64,000 bases of DNA from Siphonodentalium dalli (GCA_032622095.1 CP136065.1:27043141-27107140), one strand, 5' to 3'. Counted from the first letter of the stretch, positions 22,413-36,900 are shown. Numbers and translations are program-made. The notes: a model not told the origin generated them from the letters alone.

Positions 22413-23922
22413 AAATGCAAATACTAGCTAGAGCACTCACCCCTTAATAATGGAACTAATCCTAATCAAGGGATGTTACTTGAATACAGTGACAGCCTAT
22501 TAATTTATGGTCTAATTTCAACTCGTATTAATTTTGTAATTGTAATGTTACGAACCTATGTAAAATATTTACTATTTTAATAATACTAATACTTGGACAC
22601 AAGTGTAATTTAAATCAATTGGTTTTAAGTTTGTGTACACTTAGTTGTGCCTAATTGTAAATATGCAATTGAGATGCCAACTACATTATTCAGAAGTTCA
22701 AATAAAATTTATGGAAATGTGATTCCAAAATTTCTCAATGTTAATGGCGTTCACTTGTGAACGATTGTCCGAGTGTCCTACATGTTGTATTAAAATGACG
22801 TTTCTAGCAACAATTACAACAACAAATTTTACAAAAAGTACAAAACAAAACCTAAAATAAACAAAAGACTGTTTGGTGTGGCCTTAATTAAGTGATTTCA
22901 GTTTCGAGAACAGAATAACCTTTGTACAAATCTTGAAAATTACTCCCACGTGTAAGCATCCAAATGATAGTTGATAGTACGTGTACATTAGTATGCCAGG
23001 TGTGTATGCTAATCACTCCGAAACACAACACTTATGTTGAAACGCAAAGAATATTTATGTCATACCGTACGCAATGTATCGAAAATAGGAAACTATATTG
23101 TCAGACACACATATGAACAAAAAGAACATGCCTGTCTACATGTTAAACGTAAGTGGATACCTTTTAGGATAAAATTTCAGTATTGTGCTGTTCTGATTTT
23201 GAGAAATCACGACAAAATACGCAAAGGTATAATCGCGGCGATTCGAAATCAACGCTTGAAATGTGATCAGGCCAAATAAAAGTTGTTCTTCGTTCATTCT
23301 CAAAGTACTCTTTTTTAATTTTACGCTCAGTTTTGAATTCGCGCACTTTGAATTCGCACACCGTCCTGCGCTAATTCAAAACTGACAAACATATCGATCA
23401 GAACATATTTTCGTGAAAGACATAATAATTATGGTGACAGGTTCAGTGCTCAATTGTTCCTGAAGGTGCATGTCTATATATTCAAGACCAAGCATGACGA
23501 ACATTGACATCGGATTGATACTTTATTAACATTTTGTTGGAAGTTGTGTGGTACGTTATATTTTCCAAACAATTATTATAATATTCAAATGCATGGTTAT
23601 GCACGCACGGACATCACGGAAATGATCTGGGACGAAGTAATTAAAACTATATTTTTTCCGCGTAGGTTGTTGACTTCGAGAAAATCATTATTTAGCCAGA
23701 TTTAGATAAGTGTATTTCAAATAGTTGGGTTGACAAGTGTTGTACGACCATGGCACGGTGTCACTCTGCAGTGCTGTGGATATCGAGACGTGGTTTCGTG
23801 TCCATTCGTCGTGGAATATGTATATTTCTTACAAGCATTGCAATATCGAAGATGTTACCATGATTTACATAATGGTCTTGAGGTTGGATATAATTGTCTA
23901 TTCAGTCCAACCTTCCATAATG
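22413..23922. other. Intergenic upstream of METTL26
   Basis: Mostly unrecognised. 23300-23400 has repeated GAATTCGCGCACTTTGAATTCGC-type phrases forming weak inverted pairs. A non-coding METTL26 5' exon and promoter may lie in 21-27 kb but cannot be placed. Confidence 0.35.
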
Positions 23923-23924
23923 TA

Positions 23925-24806
23925 GGGGAGACCCGGGCAAAGCGGATCACGTATACGGGTTTCTTGTACAAAATGCAACCGGCAATCAGAATTATTAGCA
24001 CTGTCAGTTTCTAATCATGATGGCATAACATTTGACGGATGATGCATTAAGAAACATATATAATTGGTTTGGTTGCTATGGTGATTTTTAATTTTGATCC
24101 GCTTTGCCCGGCCGTTGGGCAAATCGGATCACCACATCGGGCAAAGCGGATCATCAAACGAATCCTTCTGAAAATGCAATAATTTTCAACTATTCATATG
24201 CTTTTTAGTTTTATTTATTACAATAATACATATTTATCCCAAATAATTAATACCGCGTGTTTTCAAACGCTCAAGTTTTCCAATTATGGTCATGCTCCGA
24301 CAAGGCACGAGTTTTGTCGATACATCGGACTAAATTTGTCCAAATTCACTTAATCTACGCATGTGTACCGGAAGTTAGTCATGTTATGAATGATCCGATT
24401 TGCCCGATCCGCTTTGCCCAGATCACATCTTTTTACAGTCCGGCGTATTACACGCGTGTCCTATCAAATATAGCAAATTGACATATTGTCTTATTCCACA
24501 TATATATTGCCTAAGACACCGACAACATTTATTCGGGTAGATGGGTATGTGACCATCGACCTGCGTAATAGATATGCGCAAACGTACAATAATTGTAAAT
24601 TAGGTAAAATCGTAAAATGTCGACGAAATGTTCTAATGGGCTACAAAATTTTAGTATACCTAGTTCTCTGTGGAAATGTATAAAAACTAACCAAACATAA
24701 AACTATCTTATTCTAAAATACGGATAGAATCGGAATAATTTGCTAGTATTGAAATAATAAAGGTGATCGGCTTTGCCCGGGTGATCCGCTTTGCCCGGGT
24801 CTCCCC
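23925..24806. mobile_element. 882-bp element with arrayed GATCCGCTTTGCCC motifs
   Basis: The inverted ends GGGGAGACCCGGGCAAAGCG and CGCTTTGCCCGGGTCTCCCC are flanked by TA (an ATGT pair also fits). The motif GATCCGCTTTGCCCG or its complement occurs eight times: near 23933, 24096, 24116, 24138, 24392, 24406, 24764 and 24783. No transposase frame. TA-flanked, so possibly mariner/pogo-like. Confidence 0.8.
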
Positions 24807-24889
24807 TATGTACAGTAGGCCTAACTCATAAAATTATACAAGTACAGCCCTCTGAGTTTCCCCCCTGTTGTGTAGTATAATTAAACTCA

Positions 24890-24962
24890 AAATACGTCGT
24901 ACTATTTTTCGCTCAGGTTTAAATTCGCGAGAAAAATAGTACTCCGCGAATTTAAATACGAG
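24890..24962. repeat. Inverted repeat GTACTATTTTTC..TTTAAATTCGCG
   Basis: CGTACTATTTTTCGC..GGTTTAAATTCGCG is followed by GAGAAAAATAGTACTCCGCGAATTTAAA, a compact palindrome. 24963-26051 otherwise shows no recognised repeat; the 110-codon frame at 25010-25342 has no family signature. Confidence 0.5.
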
Positions 24963-26051
24963 TAAGTTAGCTGGAAATTACAATAGGCTATATTTAACGT
25001 TTCGCGGGCATGAGCGTTATTGTTAATATGGTGATCATTATATCCCGAATTGATAACTTCAATTTTAATGAACGAACTATTAAAGCCACGCTTTGTCCAA
25101 ATAACAAAGATTCCTCGGGTCAATTAAGCCTAACTTCTGTGTTAGTCAGTAATTTTAGCCCCCTAATTATGGAGCTCATATATACGCATATGGTCATGAT
25201 GCACGGAGAACGATTTTCCTCAGTCTCTATAAGCGAGATCACTGAGCTAGTCACGGTCATATATTGGATTCATCCAGTTCCGCGGTTTAAGGACCATTTC
25301 AGAAAAATGGCAAAATTGTCTCCCAGTCGGGTCCGAAAATGAACATCCTGTATGGATGAATTTAATGCTCCTAAAAAACTACACTCTTAGAACAAAATGT
25401 ATGTGTATAAATTCTACACAATATCTTTAAATTTTGATCTTAAACAAAATTGTGTAGAATTGACATATGGTTGAATTTTCTCAACATTGAATATGTGTGA
25501 ATATGTGAGTATATTATAGTTATAGTAGATGAGATATGTTCTGTTTTAGAAGCACACCTCGTAAAACAATCTGGGTAAAACAATCTGGCAGCAACTTAAA
25601 AACTGTGTGCTACACAATTATGTGCTGTTCAGTTTTGACACAAACACAGTGTAGCACAAAGTATAGTACACAAACCGTGACAAACGGACTATATAACGAA
25701 AAACTGTAATTTCTGTAAAGTCGTTTTTGTTTCTGGAGTTTTGTATTCCGTTTATATATAAGCAAACGTACCGCACGTTATCAAGCGATTTAGCAAACAC
25801 AAATTTGGCAACAACGAGTCTCAAACAACATAAATTATTTTAATATGTCTCAGACCATATATAAAGACTGTGTTCTAAATGATATATTCTATTTTAAAAG
25901 GTTAATATAGAGGACAACATCAGCAGACACCCCCCAAGCTCCCCCACGTTGGTGTTTTTTTGGTTTTTGTTTTTTGCAGTTAAGACATGACTCTTTAAAA
26001 CTTCCTGGCGCTACGTATGTTTAGAAGCATTTTTGTCTGGGCTTATTAAGT

Positions 26052-26892
26052 CTTAAAAGGACGGGCGGCCTTCGTTGTAGGTTATACAAAATTTAGAAAT
26101 ATAAAATGATGATAATTTCCTCAAGAATATACTAATAGTATAGCATAATGAATGCGATATTATTCACAAAACACGCTTTGTGTTCGAGAAAATATAGGTA
26201 GACTGTTGTTTAGTTTCTCACAAAAAGCGCAGTGGATTGTCACGATATTGCGCCATTTCCGTATTTAGATTCACGCGCTTTATACGTCTGTTGTAAAACC
26301 CCTAATTTGGTGCCTCTACAACTTACAACTCACAATACTACTCCTAATAGTTTTCCTTATTTGGTATACCATATATAGATTATAGAAGAAAATACTGACT
26401 GGATCGATTGAAAAATATTCATCTCTTTGCCAGAACAATTATATATATTAGACATATTATGTAGACGTTTTCTGTCTGAGCATTACCCAATCATGAAGTA
26501 ACGTGGATTAGCTTGCTTTTGAACTGACATCGGGTAGAATGGGTCGCTTAAAATAAAATATGGTGTGATTTGAATGCGATTGCTGATTGCGGCAATAATT
26601 TTATCTACGCCTTCCACATCGCAACGAAACATTTTCATTGGACGATACGGTAATTCCTTGGAAGTGTTTGTCTATAAACAATCGGTTTCGTAACGTTTTT
26701 GATGTTTGTTTACATAACCAATTAGGGTTCAAACGTGACAATAACATGCAATGTACGCGATATTTATGATTGGTATAAGCACATTACCGTATCTGTCTAT
26801 TATTATATAATATTATTTCTATTGGTTGGGGTTTTGTGGATATGACTATTTTAACACATATACCCACAGCTAAAGCCGCCCGTATCTTTAAG
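26052..26892 (-). mobile_element. 0.84-kb element, CTTAAAGGGACGGGCGGC ends (copy A)
   Basis: Ends CTTAAAAGGACGGGCGGCC and GCCGCCCGTATCTTTAAG are inverted repeats. The whole is an inverted, diverged copy of 38274-39053 (shared ATTGGACGATA.GGTA, ACCCAATCATGAAGTAA, GATTCACGCGCTTTA and more). Confidence 0.7.
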
Positions 26893-27849
26893 TAAAAAAA
26901 TTCCATACATTATCTTCTATTTTGCATATTAATTTTTGTATGAGCTGTATATGTCGTATATTATGTAACCTTGGATTTTGGAAATAAAAATATGTTTACA
27001 CTGAGTAAAAAATCCACACTCGTGAGTCTATAAAAAAAACGTGGGGGTGGTGTGTTTTTATACCACCCACCAACCCCGGCATACCTTAATTCCTGCATTT
27101 TTAAAACCCCAACAACGACTATATCCATTCAAGACTTTATGGGACGATATATAAGTCTCAAAATTAAACAAATAAAATAAAATGAAAAATAAGCACGCAT
27201 ATATGCCCCTAATGTCGTGAACGCACAGGAAAACAAACATAAACAATACAAATAATATTGTACCCACCACCCACCCACCAGCACCGGGACCAAATGGGAA
27301 AGTTGTACATTGGCACTTTGACAACATCAAAGCTTTGTGAAAGTTATTGTCCGCTTTGGCTTTAAGTCGACAATCATTTCGTTATACCGCTATGAACTTG
27401 AGAGGTCACCAACTGTAAACGCTAATCCTATTTATTCTAACGGACTTGTTTTGACTGGAATAGTAAATGTCATGCTTTGATGAAATGCTTTTCTAGCAGT
27501 TCAACTATAGTGGATGGGTTCAATTCATGTTTTTATGCATTGGACAGGGAATATTTCCATTTAATTCAGTTTAATTCGATGTTTTTTGATCTTTTACGAT
27601 TAAATATATATTGTTGCACCAGCGCTTTACCGTAGAGTTGCGCGGTGGACACGTGCGCACGTTCAAAACAACAGGGAATGTATACATTGTCGAAGAGACC
27701 CAGCCAAATTGTCGCAAATACCCGGCGAGGTGAGTAGTTCTCAATGAAATAACACCATAAATACTGCACAGATTTGAACGGTTCTCGTGCCATTGAGTTC
27801 CTTGTTAGTTTTAGATTCTTTTGACGGTCTGTCTTTACTTCTAGGGCCT
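26893..27849 (+). other. Region upstream of MCRIP coding start
   Basis: A retrotransposon-like tail (26973-27000) and a hairpin of GGGTGGTGTG..ACCACCCACC type (27040-27075, again at 27262-27285) come first. Sequence from about 27600 has more CG dinucleotides and is a candidate promoter or 5' exon. CTGTCTTTACTTCTAG just before 27845 is a good 3' splice site. Confidence 0.4.
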
Positions 27850-27923
27850 ATGACTCAAACAGAAATCGTCGACAATCGAGACATCGGAAAGAAATCAGCT
27901 GATGGACAATCTTTCAATATGAG
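27850..27923 (+). CDS. MCRIP1/MCRIP2: MCRIP coding exon 1
   Basis: ATG at 27850, MTQTEIVDNRDIGKK onward, 24 codons plus two bases, donor GTAACT. The start is the first ATG after a CTTCTAG acceptor. Upstream in-frame coding cannot be excluded because no stop separates it. Confidence 0.7.
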
Positions 27924-30900
27924 GTAACTTAGATCAATGAAAACACCGACATTTAGATGTTGCCACCATAACGGGCACCTGTTACGTCGTTTGTAGAATA
28001 CGTCCCTGTTTTCTCAGGACGTTTCCACATCTGAAGGTTGTGCTATGCAGTAAACACAGCGTAAATGACCTTTATGAAGAACTAAAAGGTTACAATGTGT
28101 TACTGCAAGTTGGTACAGTTATTATCAAAACAAATCGAAAGTACAATCTTCTTTGTGTGGAAAGATTTCTGAGACACACACATTTTGGGGTAGGTATATG
28201 TATGACATGGGTACCGGCATAGGTCATTGCAGGTGGATTTTTTTTTATGTCAGATCTCGGACACCGTTCCTTCCAACATTAATTTTTAGCTCAACTTACT
28301 TTGTAAGTTTGAGCTATTGCCATGGGTTGGTGTCTGTCGTGCGTGTGTCCGTCAACAATTTCCTTTGGCACGGGCTACAGGTTGTACCTTTGGTCTGATC
28401 TTTATGAAATTTGTCATGAATGTTGACATGACATGTAGATGGGAACGAGTCATTTTGGGGTCATTCGGCCAAAAAACATGGCCACTGGTGGCCATCTTGG
28501 ATTTCAAAATTAAATCCATTGGCGTCCGTCGTCCATGTGTGCGTGTGTCCGTCAACAATTTCCTTTGGCACGGGCTACAGGTCGTACTGTTCGTCTGATC
28601 ATCATGAAATTGGTCATGGATGTTAATATTGACATGTAGATGGGAACGAGTCATTTTGGGGTCATTCGGCCAAAAAACATGGCCACTGGCGGCCATCTTG
28701 GATTTCAAAATTAAATCCATTGGCGCGGGCTACAGGTCGTACTATTCGTCTGATCATGATGAAATTTGTCACAGATGTTAATATTGACATGTAGATGGGA
28801 ACGAGTCATTTTGGGGTCATTCAGCCAAAAAACATGGCCGCCAGCATCCATCTTGGATTTTACTCGTTGCATGACTAAATACTTTGGCGCGGGCTACAGG
28901 TTGTAGCTTTTGTCGGATCTTCATGAAATTTGTCATGGATGTTAATATTGACATGTAGATGGGAACGAGTCCTTTTGGGGTCATTCGGCCAAAAAACATG
29001 GCTGCCAGCAGCATGACTAAATCCTTTGGCGCGGGCTACAGGTCGTAGCTTTGGTCGGATCTTCATGAAATTATTCACGGATGTTAACAATGACATGTAG
29101 ATGGGAACGAGTCCTTTTGGGGTCATTCGGCCTAAAAACATGGCCGCCAGCAGCCATCTTGGATTTTACTCTTTGCAGGACTAAATCTTTTGGCACAGGC
29201 TACAGGTCGTACCTTTGGTGTGATCATTATGAGATTTGTCATGGCTGTTGACATTGACATGTAGATGGGAACAAGTCGTTATGGGGTCATTCGGACAAAA
29301 AACATGGCCGCTGGCGGCCATCTTGGATTTCAAAATTAAATCCATTGGCGCGGGCTACAGGTCGTACTATTCGTCTGATCATGATGAAATTTGTCATGGA
29401 TGTTAATATTGACATGTAGTTGGGAACGAATCCTTTTGGGGTCATTCGGCCAAAAATCATGGCTGCCAGCAGCCATCTTGGATTTTACTCTTTGTTTGAC
29501 TAAATCCTTTGGCACGGGCTACATGTCCTACCTTTGGTCGGATCATTATGAAATTTGTAATGGCCGTTGACAAGTAGATGGGAACGAGGCATTTTGGGGT
29601 CATTCGGCAGCCATCTTGGATTTCAAAATTTAATCTAGTAGCATGGGCTACAGGTCGTACTGTTCATCTGATCATCATGAAATTTGTCATGGATGTTAAT
29701 ATTGACATGTAGATGGGAACGGGTAATTTTGGGGTCGTTCGGCCACAAAACATCTCCGCCAGCAGCCATCTTGGATTTTACTCTTTACATGACTAAATCC
29801 TTTCACATAGGGTACAGGTCGTATCTTTTGTCGGATCATCATGAAATTTGTAATGGATGTTAACAATGACATGTGAATGGGAACAAGTCTTTTTGGGGTC
29901 ATTCGGCAAAAAAAACATGGCTGCCAGTGGCCATCTTGGATTTTACTCTTTGCATAACTAGGCCTTTCAACTTTCCACATTCCTAATCACTCCATTGACT
30001 GTAACACTTGAAATTATTCCCTTTCCAAGTTGAGCTACAGTGTCATTGACACTTTCATTATTTCCAGGGGCAATGGGGATCCATCCCCCCCCCCATTTGA
30101 TGAAAAATGAGGTAGCAGCATATGGTAGACAAATGGAGTAAAATGTATTAAATAACCATGCTTGGGATGAAATGCCAATCATGTATTAAGCTCAATGAAA
30201 AGCACCACACTCGGTGTGGTAATTACATTTGTTTAAAAAAAAGAACAGCATCCATACCCATAGGTAAACAACATCACCAGTATATACATGTGTATATGCG
30301 GCAAAGATGTGTATGCATACCCTAGCTAATGTGGTGACTAGCCTCGACAAGATGACCAAATGGTCGCCCAGTCTCTGTTTTAATTATACAATTTTCCATC
30401 TGCAGTCTGTTCCAATAACCAATAATAAGTAGTATATTGACACTGACAAAATACATGTATTCTCTGCAATGGCAGAAACTGGAATCCTGAAATCACAAGT
30501 TGTTATCCTCACAAAGATGAGTATCTGGTACTTGTTTTGCAACCATGAGCAAGTTACGCATGTTCAATTACTCAGCTTTTTATTACATGGGTAGGGCTCA
30601 GACATTCCATACCTATCTACCCAAGGAGGAACATCGTACATTAATACAGGAAATCTGTATATCCGCCAATATTCATACCATTGAAAGTACAGGGTTGCAC
30701 TTAAATAACGGATGTGGCCTTTGTGTTATTTACCGCATGTGGGTCCGCATATAGGAATTTCAGCTGTAAATTACTGACTGGTATCAAGGGTGGAACCAGG
30801 GAGGTGTTAGAGAGGGTTTGCCCCCTGTCTGGGAGATCTGCTATGGCCAGCCTGGTAGCTTTAGCTGATCATAGCCCCTGTGTCAGTGAAATATCTTAAA

Positions 30901-33900
30901 AAGGTAATTATAATGAAAATGAATTTGTTTTTTGCATTGTTCATAAGGGTAGAGGGACTGGAAGGTGGGTTACTTCCTAAGGCGTTTTATGGAATTCGGC
31001 TGCATAAAAAATCATGACTGTTGTTCACTATAAAGCAACGGCTTATTCCGGTCGCTACCTTCCAGTCAAATATTTTTGTATTTTAAGTGAGAAAAAAATG
31101 AGTCGGAGGACAAAAATTTAAAAAATGTTGAGGAGGCAGCCTGTTTTTGGAGGGGCGGTGGGTTACCCTAAACACAAGTATTATATTATTTAGCCTTAGC
31201 ATGAAAATTGGAGCAAATCTAAAAAAAAATCTCCTATTCTACATCACCTAATGAAGTTACATATTTTTTCCATTTCTCAGGATAAAAATTATTATCAGCA
31301 TTATCATCATCATGATCATGATCACCCTTATCACTATCATCACCATCATAGCTGTCTTCATAATAATAATCATCATCAACACGATTCATCACCCACAAAA
31401 ATATCAAATCTTGAAGCCTTGTAGTTTATAATAGAAATTTCACTTGCAATTGCAGCTCTCCAAAGCCTGTTTTCAATGGAAAACGGAATTTCAACAGACC
31501 TCAAAACAATGTTCAGGCAGACATATCACCACAGCATGATGAAATGGTCAGGTATCTTTCGGAAGGTAAGAGCCTCAACTGAACAATAATAGCCAGGGAC
31601 ATGATGTGGCAGGGGGATGGTTTGACTGTGGTAAAAATGTTCACTGTTGGAACAGAGCACTTAGAAGATTAACAACATTGAAGGTTAATGAATTATAGCG
31701 TCCAAACTACTTGTTAAACATTGTAATGTTTGAAACTATTTTATTTTGAGAGCTTTTTAGCTCACCTGAGATGACGTCTCCGGTGGCGCTATAGTCATCA
31801 CTCCTCGTCCGTCGTCTGTCCGTCCGTCAACAATTGTTTGAACATCTTCTCTGGATCAATTGGACCAAATGGGTTTATATTTGGTGTGGATGTTCCTCAG
31901 GTGACTCTCATTAAGATTTGTTCAAATGACGTCTCTGGGTCAAATAGTTGCAAAGCCAGGGCCATAACTCTTTCCTTCCATTGTAATTCTTAAAACAACT
32001 TCGTCTCAATTGCCATCAGGCCGAATGGGTTCATATTTGGTATGAAGGGTCCTTGGTTGACTGGAGTTCAGATTTATTCTGGGCGGAGCCAGTGACATAA
32101 CTCAAAAAACAAAACAAAACAAAAATTCAGATTGAACTCCTTGCTCAATAAAAAAAAAGTATTAAAGAAAAGAAAGAAAATAATTTATTTTTATTTTTTT
32201 TTATTTATATTTTTTAATCTTGTTATAAAAAGATATGAAAAACTATTGCCATTATAACATCCCCCAGGGGTACCTGGAGTCTCAACAGCAAATTTGGTTT
32301 CAAATCACTTTAAAATCCAGAGCATATGAAAACAGCACATAGCTATCTGAGATATAGGACTACACAGAATGTTTACATGTACTTAATAACAGCATAGAAG
32401 TCACAGAGGTGATTATAAATACATTATAGCAGCTGTGATTGAAATTAAACCTGCTTGTTGTGACATTGCCTGTGCCACAATTTGAGCTGTTTATATAAAT
32501 GGCCCAGAACGGCTATGATAACTAACAATCCACATTCTTAAGTTTGTTGTATTCAGGGAGACAAATGTTGCCAAGTGTGATTCTGACATTAAAAATAAAT
32601 ACCTGTGCTCTAACACAATTACATATATGCAGGCTTTCCGCTAGTAGGGCAGAGGGTCCCTTTAATGGTCCCATCCCCCCCAGCCAATTTTTCCCCTTCT
32701 GTCATACCACAGGACATATTTCATATGTATAAACATGTTTACTTCTCAATTTTTTTGGGACAGTGCTAAAAAATTTAAATAGTTGTCAACTTTATTTGAA
32801 TTCTAGCGAGAATACACACTCGGACCGATCTAACACTAAAAGTTGGATGTCAGTATGTCTGTAGGCCGGAGCTAACATTCAAAGTGCAGGGTCGATGTGT
32901 TCCATTTAGAATATAGAGTACACTTTATTTAGTTTTTACTGAAATGCTCCGGATTCTGAACGAGCACACACGGCTCTGCGCGTTGCACGCTAGCTCCAAC
33001 CTGCAGACACAGTAGATGAACTGAGGAAGTGATTAAACCCGTCATCGCTAGAACACATGCTTTGGAGTCCGCTGGTTACGTTGCTGCGGTTAGGTTATGA
33101 AAAATGACTACCGATAATTTAATCATACCCACTGATTCTATCTTCATGTTGTAAAATATATATATCACTCCATTTTTTTCAAAGCATCTTATCTATGTTT
33201 ATTATAATTTAGCTTGATATTTAGAAATAAAACATTGCACCTTTATTCTATTCCTTCATTGCTTCCACCCTGCTAATCGTCTATCTGCTGAGTATTATAT
33301 TCTGGCATGTTATGCATCCGAACTATCTGCCGAGTCTTGAATAGTGAGTCGATTAACGGACGCGTTTCCGTATACTGGGAACAACGCAAGGCCTTCACCA
33401 CCGGTGACATTAACCTGGCAATTAATTTTTATCTAATAAATTTTCTAGGTTTGAAAGTTATTGCGGTTGATAGCATAGTAACTTGGGTAGAAAATGGATG
33501 CAGAACGATTACCAAATCTACTCTCTGATTCTTCTATTGGCCAAGGCCTAAAAAAATATACGTTTGTTTCCGCTAACGAGCTGAACAAAATTAGGGTAGG
33601 TTGGTAGGCTTAAATATTTTTTTGTTAACTTTTTTTTCTTCAGAATCTTTAAAAATAACTGTATAATACTTGCACTTGCAATAACCCAAACTATGCACTT
33701 CTTAGCCCCAAATCAGGTTAACCCAGATGACAGAGGAACTAGAAACTCCAATTCAATCTTACATATGCTTTAATATTTACATATATACTAGTCTATATAC
33801 TAATATAGTCTTTGATAATCCTAATATTTCCCATATGGTCTGGCGACAACTGGAGTCAGTCCAGCACCACTGCACTGTTCACATATTGGAGTGACCGTCT

Positions 33901-36900
33901 TGTACCGATCTTTTAATGATGGGTTCACAACACCACCTTCTCCTCCGCATTCAGTGAAGGATCTAGGTATTTTTTGGGGACACCTGTTTTTGGGCAATGA
34001 TATGCCGAACACATGACCTGAAGGCCTGAGCGGAGGAATGTTTGAGAGGGGTGACCCCCTGATGATGGTGGAGGTTCTCCCCCTGGAAAAATTTTGAATT
34101 TTACTGAGAGGTCAATTTGATCAAGTTTCTCAAGCATAACTTTGGATTTTTTTTATATATGTATGGATTGGAAATGCCTATAATTTATTGTCAGATATCT
34201 TTTGGTTCAATGGATTATGCTTATCCTGCTTTAAATGGACTTACCATTATCACTCTAATTCATATAATAGGCTATTTTATAAATTCAAGTGAGACACATA
34301 CCGTACAAAATATACTACATGTAGTACAGAAACAATGTCTATTAAGGTAGTAATTACTATATATGGTACTAATTTTTATGTAAATTTTTGGTATTATGAG
34401 ATCCCACCTGATAACGAGGTTGATTTGATCAAATTGTTAATGTTCCTGTGCTGTAATTGATTGAAATACTGAAGTCTGAACGCTGAATGATAAATAACCT
34501 GAACTCAAATTATTTGAAGTTTTCACAGATGAAAGCTAGATAAAGCCAAACATACTTTACAGGTTGATTCCAACTGTTAAACTTAAATCTTTTTGTAAAC
34601 TTAAATTTCTTATGTCAATATATATAAATACATAAATGCTGTGTATCTTGTTATAATATGATTATTTTTTTTTGGTCCAATTTTTTTTTTTTGCAATGGC
34701 AATAAAAAGTTTAGGGTCGGGGGTTTAAAATAGGGTCGGTCGGGTTAGCGGAAACAAACGTCTTTTTTTTTTTAGGCCCAATACAACAAAAGTAGGTCCA
34801 CTAGTGTTTCCACGACATTGAAAACATTGACTGCATTTCCCCCTCGGCGGATACAGGACCCGTTCCCCAAAACCCGGCGGAAAGCCTGATATATGGGAAA
34901 CTGGATGGGAGAGGGGGGCTTTTTAGTTCATCTGAGACCAAGTCTCTGGTGGACCTATAGTTCAAATCTGTTCACCAGGTCAAATAGGGGTAGAGCCAGG
35001 GAAGCAACTTGTTTACTCTCTAGTATTTCTTAAAACACCTTCTCAAGAACCATCAGGTCTATTCAGCATATATTTGGTATGGATGGTCTTTGGGTGACTG
35101 TGATTCGGATTTGTTCAAATTGGATCACTGGGTCATATAGGGGCAGAGCCAGGGACATTACTCTTTACTTCAATAGTTATTCTTAAACATCTTCTCAAGA
35201 ATCATTTAGGATATTTAGCTTATATTTTTTATGGAGGGTCCTTAGGTGACTGGGATTCAGATTTGTTCACAATAGGGTCGGGTCACCAGGTCACCAGGTC
35301 AAATAGGGGTCAGACCAGGGACATAACTCATCCCCATGGTTATTATTAAAACGTCTTCTCCTCAAAAGTCATTAGGCCTATTTAGCTTATATATAGTATG
35401 GAGGGATCTCGGGTGACTGGCTTACTTATTTGTTAAAATATGTTAAATTGGCATTTGGTGTGTAGGTTCCATGGAGAGTTTGGATTCAAATAGCTTGAGC
35501 TATCCAGGCCTGGCCCTTTGAAATTGGAAGGAGGGCAATGATCGCCCTCCTTAATTTATCCCAGGAGGGCTATTTTATCTGACCATATGATGCGAAGCAT
35601 CATCCGAGTCTCGCAGAGGCGAGCGGGGGTGAGTTTGAGAGGGGGTGTCATGATTAGGGGGGTCCGGGGGTCCTCCCCGTGAAATTTTTAATATGTAGTG
35701 TCCCTGAGAGCGATTCTGGCATATATTTGTGGATTTTGTTCAGTGTTTCTTGAGGGAAAAAATGTAGTTTTTTCCTCAACAATTTGTTAACTTTGAATTA
35801 ATGAATACATTTGAACAGAAGACATACTAGAAAATTTGACAGTAATCCGCCGTCGGCAAATGAACTATGCTATGTCACTGAGACTCTTTGTTAATTTTCG
35901 TGTGGGGAACTACATTCAAACACTCTATAAAATCTAATAAATGTAAAAAAAAATATTTGTTCTGTGTATTGTCATTCCACTCCCTCTTTCACACCTGGTC
36001 ATGTAGGTACCGATAACAAGAAATACTTCGATATAGAATTCTGAAAATATACCATAAGTTCAAAATCCCTGGTCCCAGAAAGAGTTTACTCAAATTATGC
36101 AAACTTCGATTGGTTTTACCCAAATGCCTAAAATAATTAAATTGTGAGTTTTGTGCATAATTTTTGTTTGTCAAAATCGGCTAACCCCAATCGGAACCCT
36201 CGGTATCCTCGGTACTTTCCGTTGATTCCTCGGAATGTAAATCGGAATCCTTGGTACAACCCGTTTCCTCTTAGTGGCAATCCTTTGCCGTCCGGAACAT
36301 ATTACTCCGTACTTTTTCTACATCCGGTACTGGCTCATCGGAACTACTCCGTGTGCATAATCGAGTCGTTGTACCACATGCAAATGTCGATCGGCACACC
36401 TCGCCAGTTTCCGACGTAAACAACTTACACTGTCAAGGGCGCGGTGTTCCGAATGATGCAATACAATTAAGCGTGTGCGCTTATAATGCGAGACAACTGT
36501 GTATACAAAAACGAGATGACAGTTGTACCACGTGCTTGTATGTCGGCAAATAACGTTGCTACTCAGATCGCCCGGGCATACTTACGCGAGGAGGGCGATA
36601 GGCGCCCTCCTTATTTTAATTTCAGGCGGGCGGAGGCGGGCGAGGGCGATCGCCCGCCTTAAAAGGCCAGGCCTGGCTATCAGTTGTAAAGTGTGCAAAT
36701 GAATTTTTACGAACTTAGGAGTGTGTTTGCCTAAGTTGGGAGGGGACAGACAGGCTATGGACTATATGGGATGGGAGGTATCAGGGGCTGCAGTTGAAAA
36801 TTTCAAGGTGGACACCCCACTGCTTAACGGAGACCCTCTAGCTATGTTCTTGTTTATAACTACTTGTTTTTATGTGATTTTGACAAGTAGTAACTCTTAT

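Noticed and set aside
25010-25342. 110-codon + strand frame
   Set aside because: No recognisable motif, no splice context, and of a length expected by chance in this much sequence.
28352-29980. Several minus-strand frames with repeated 'FWPNDPK..SHLHVN' peptides
   Set aside because: They are the complement of the tandem units of a mobile element, differ in frame from unit to unit, and have no start or splice logic.
36144-36553. Arg/Asn/Pro-rich frames
   Set aside because: They lie within the CCAGGCCTGGCC-ended element and come from CGGAA/CGGTA-rich sequence.
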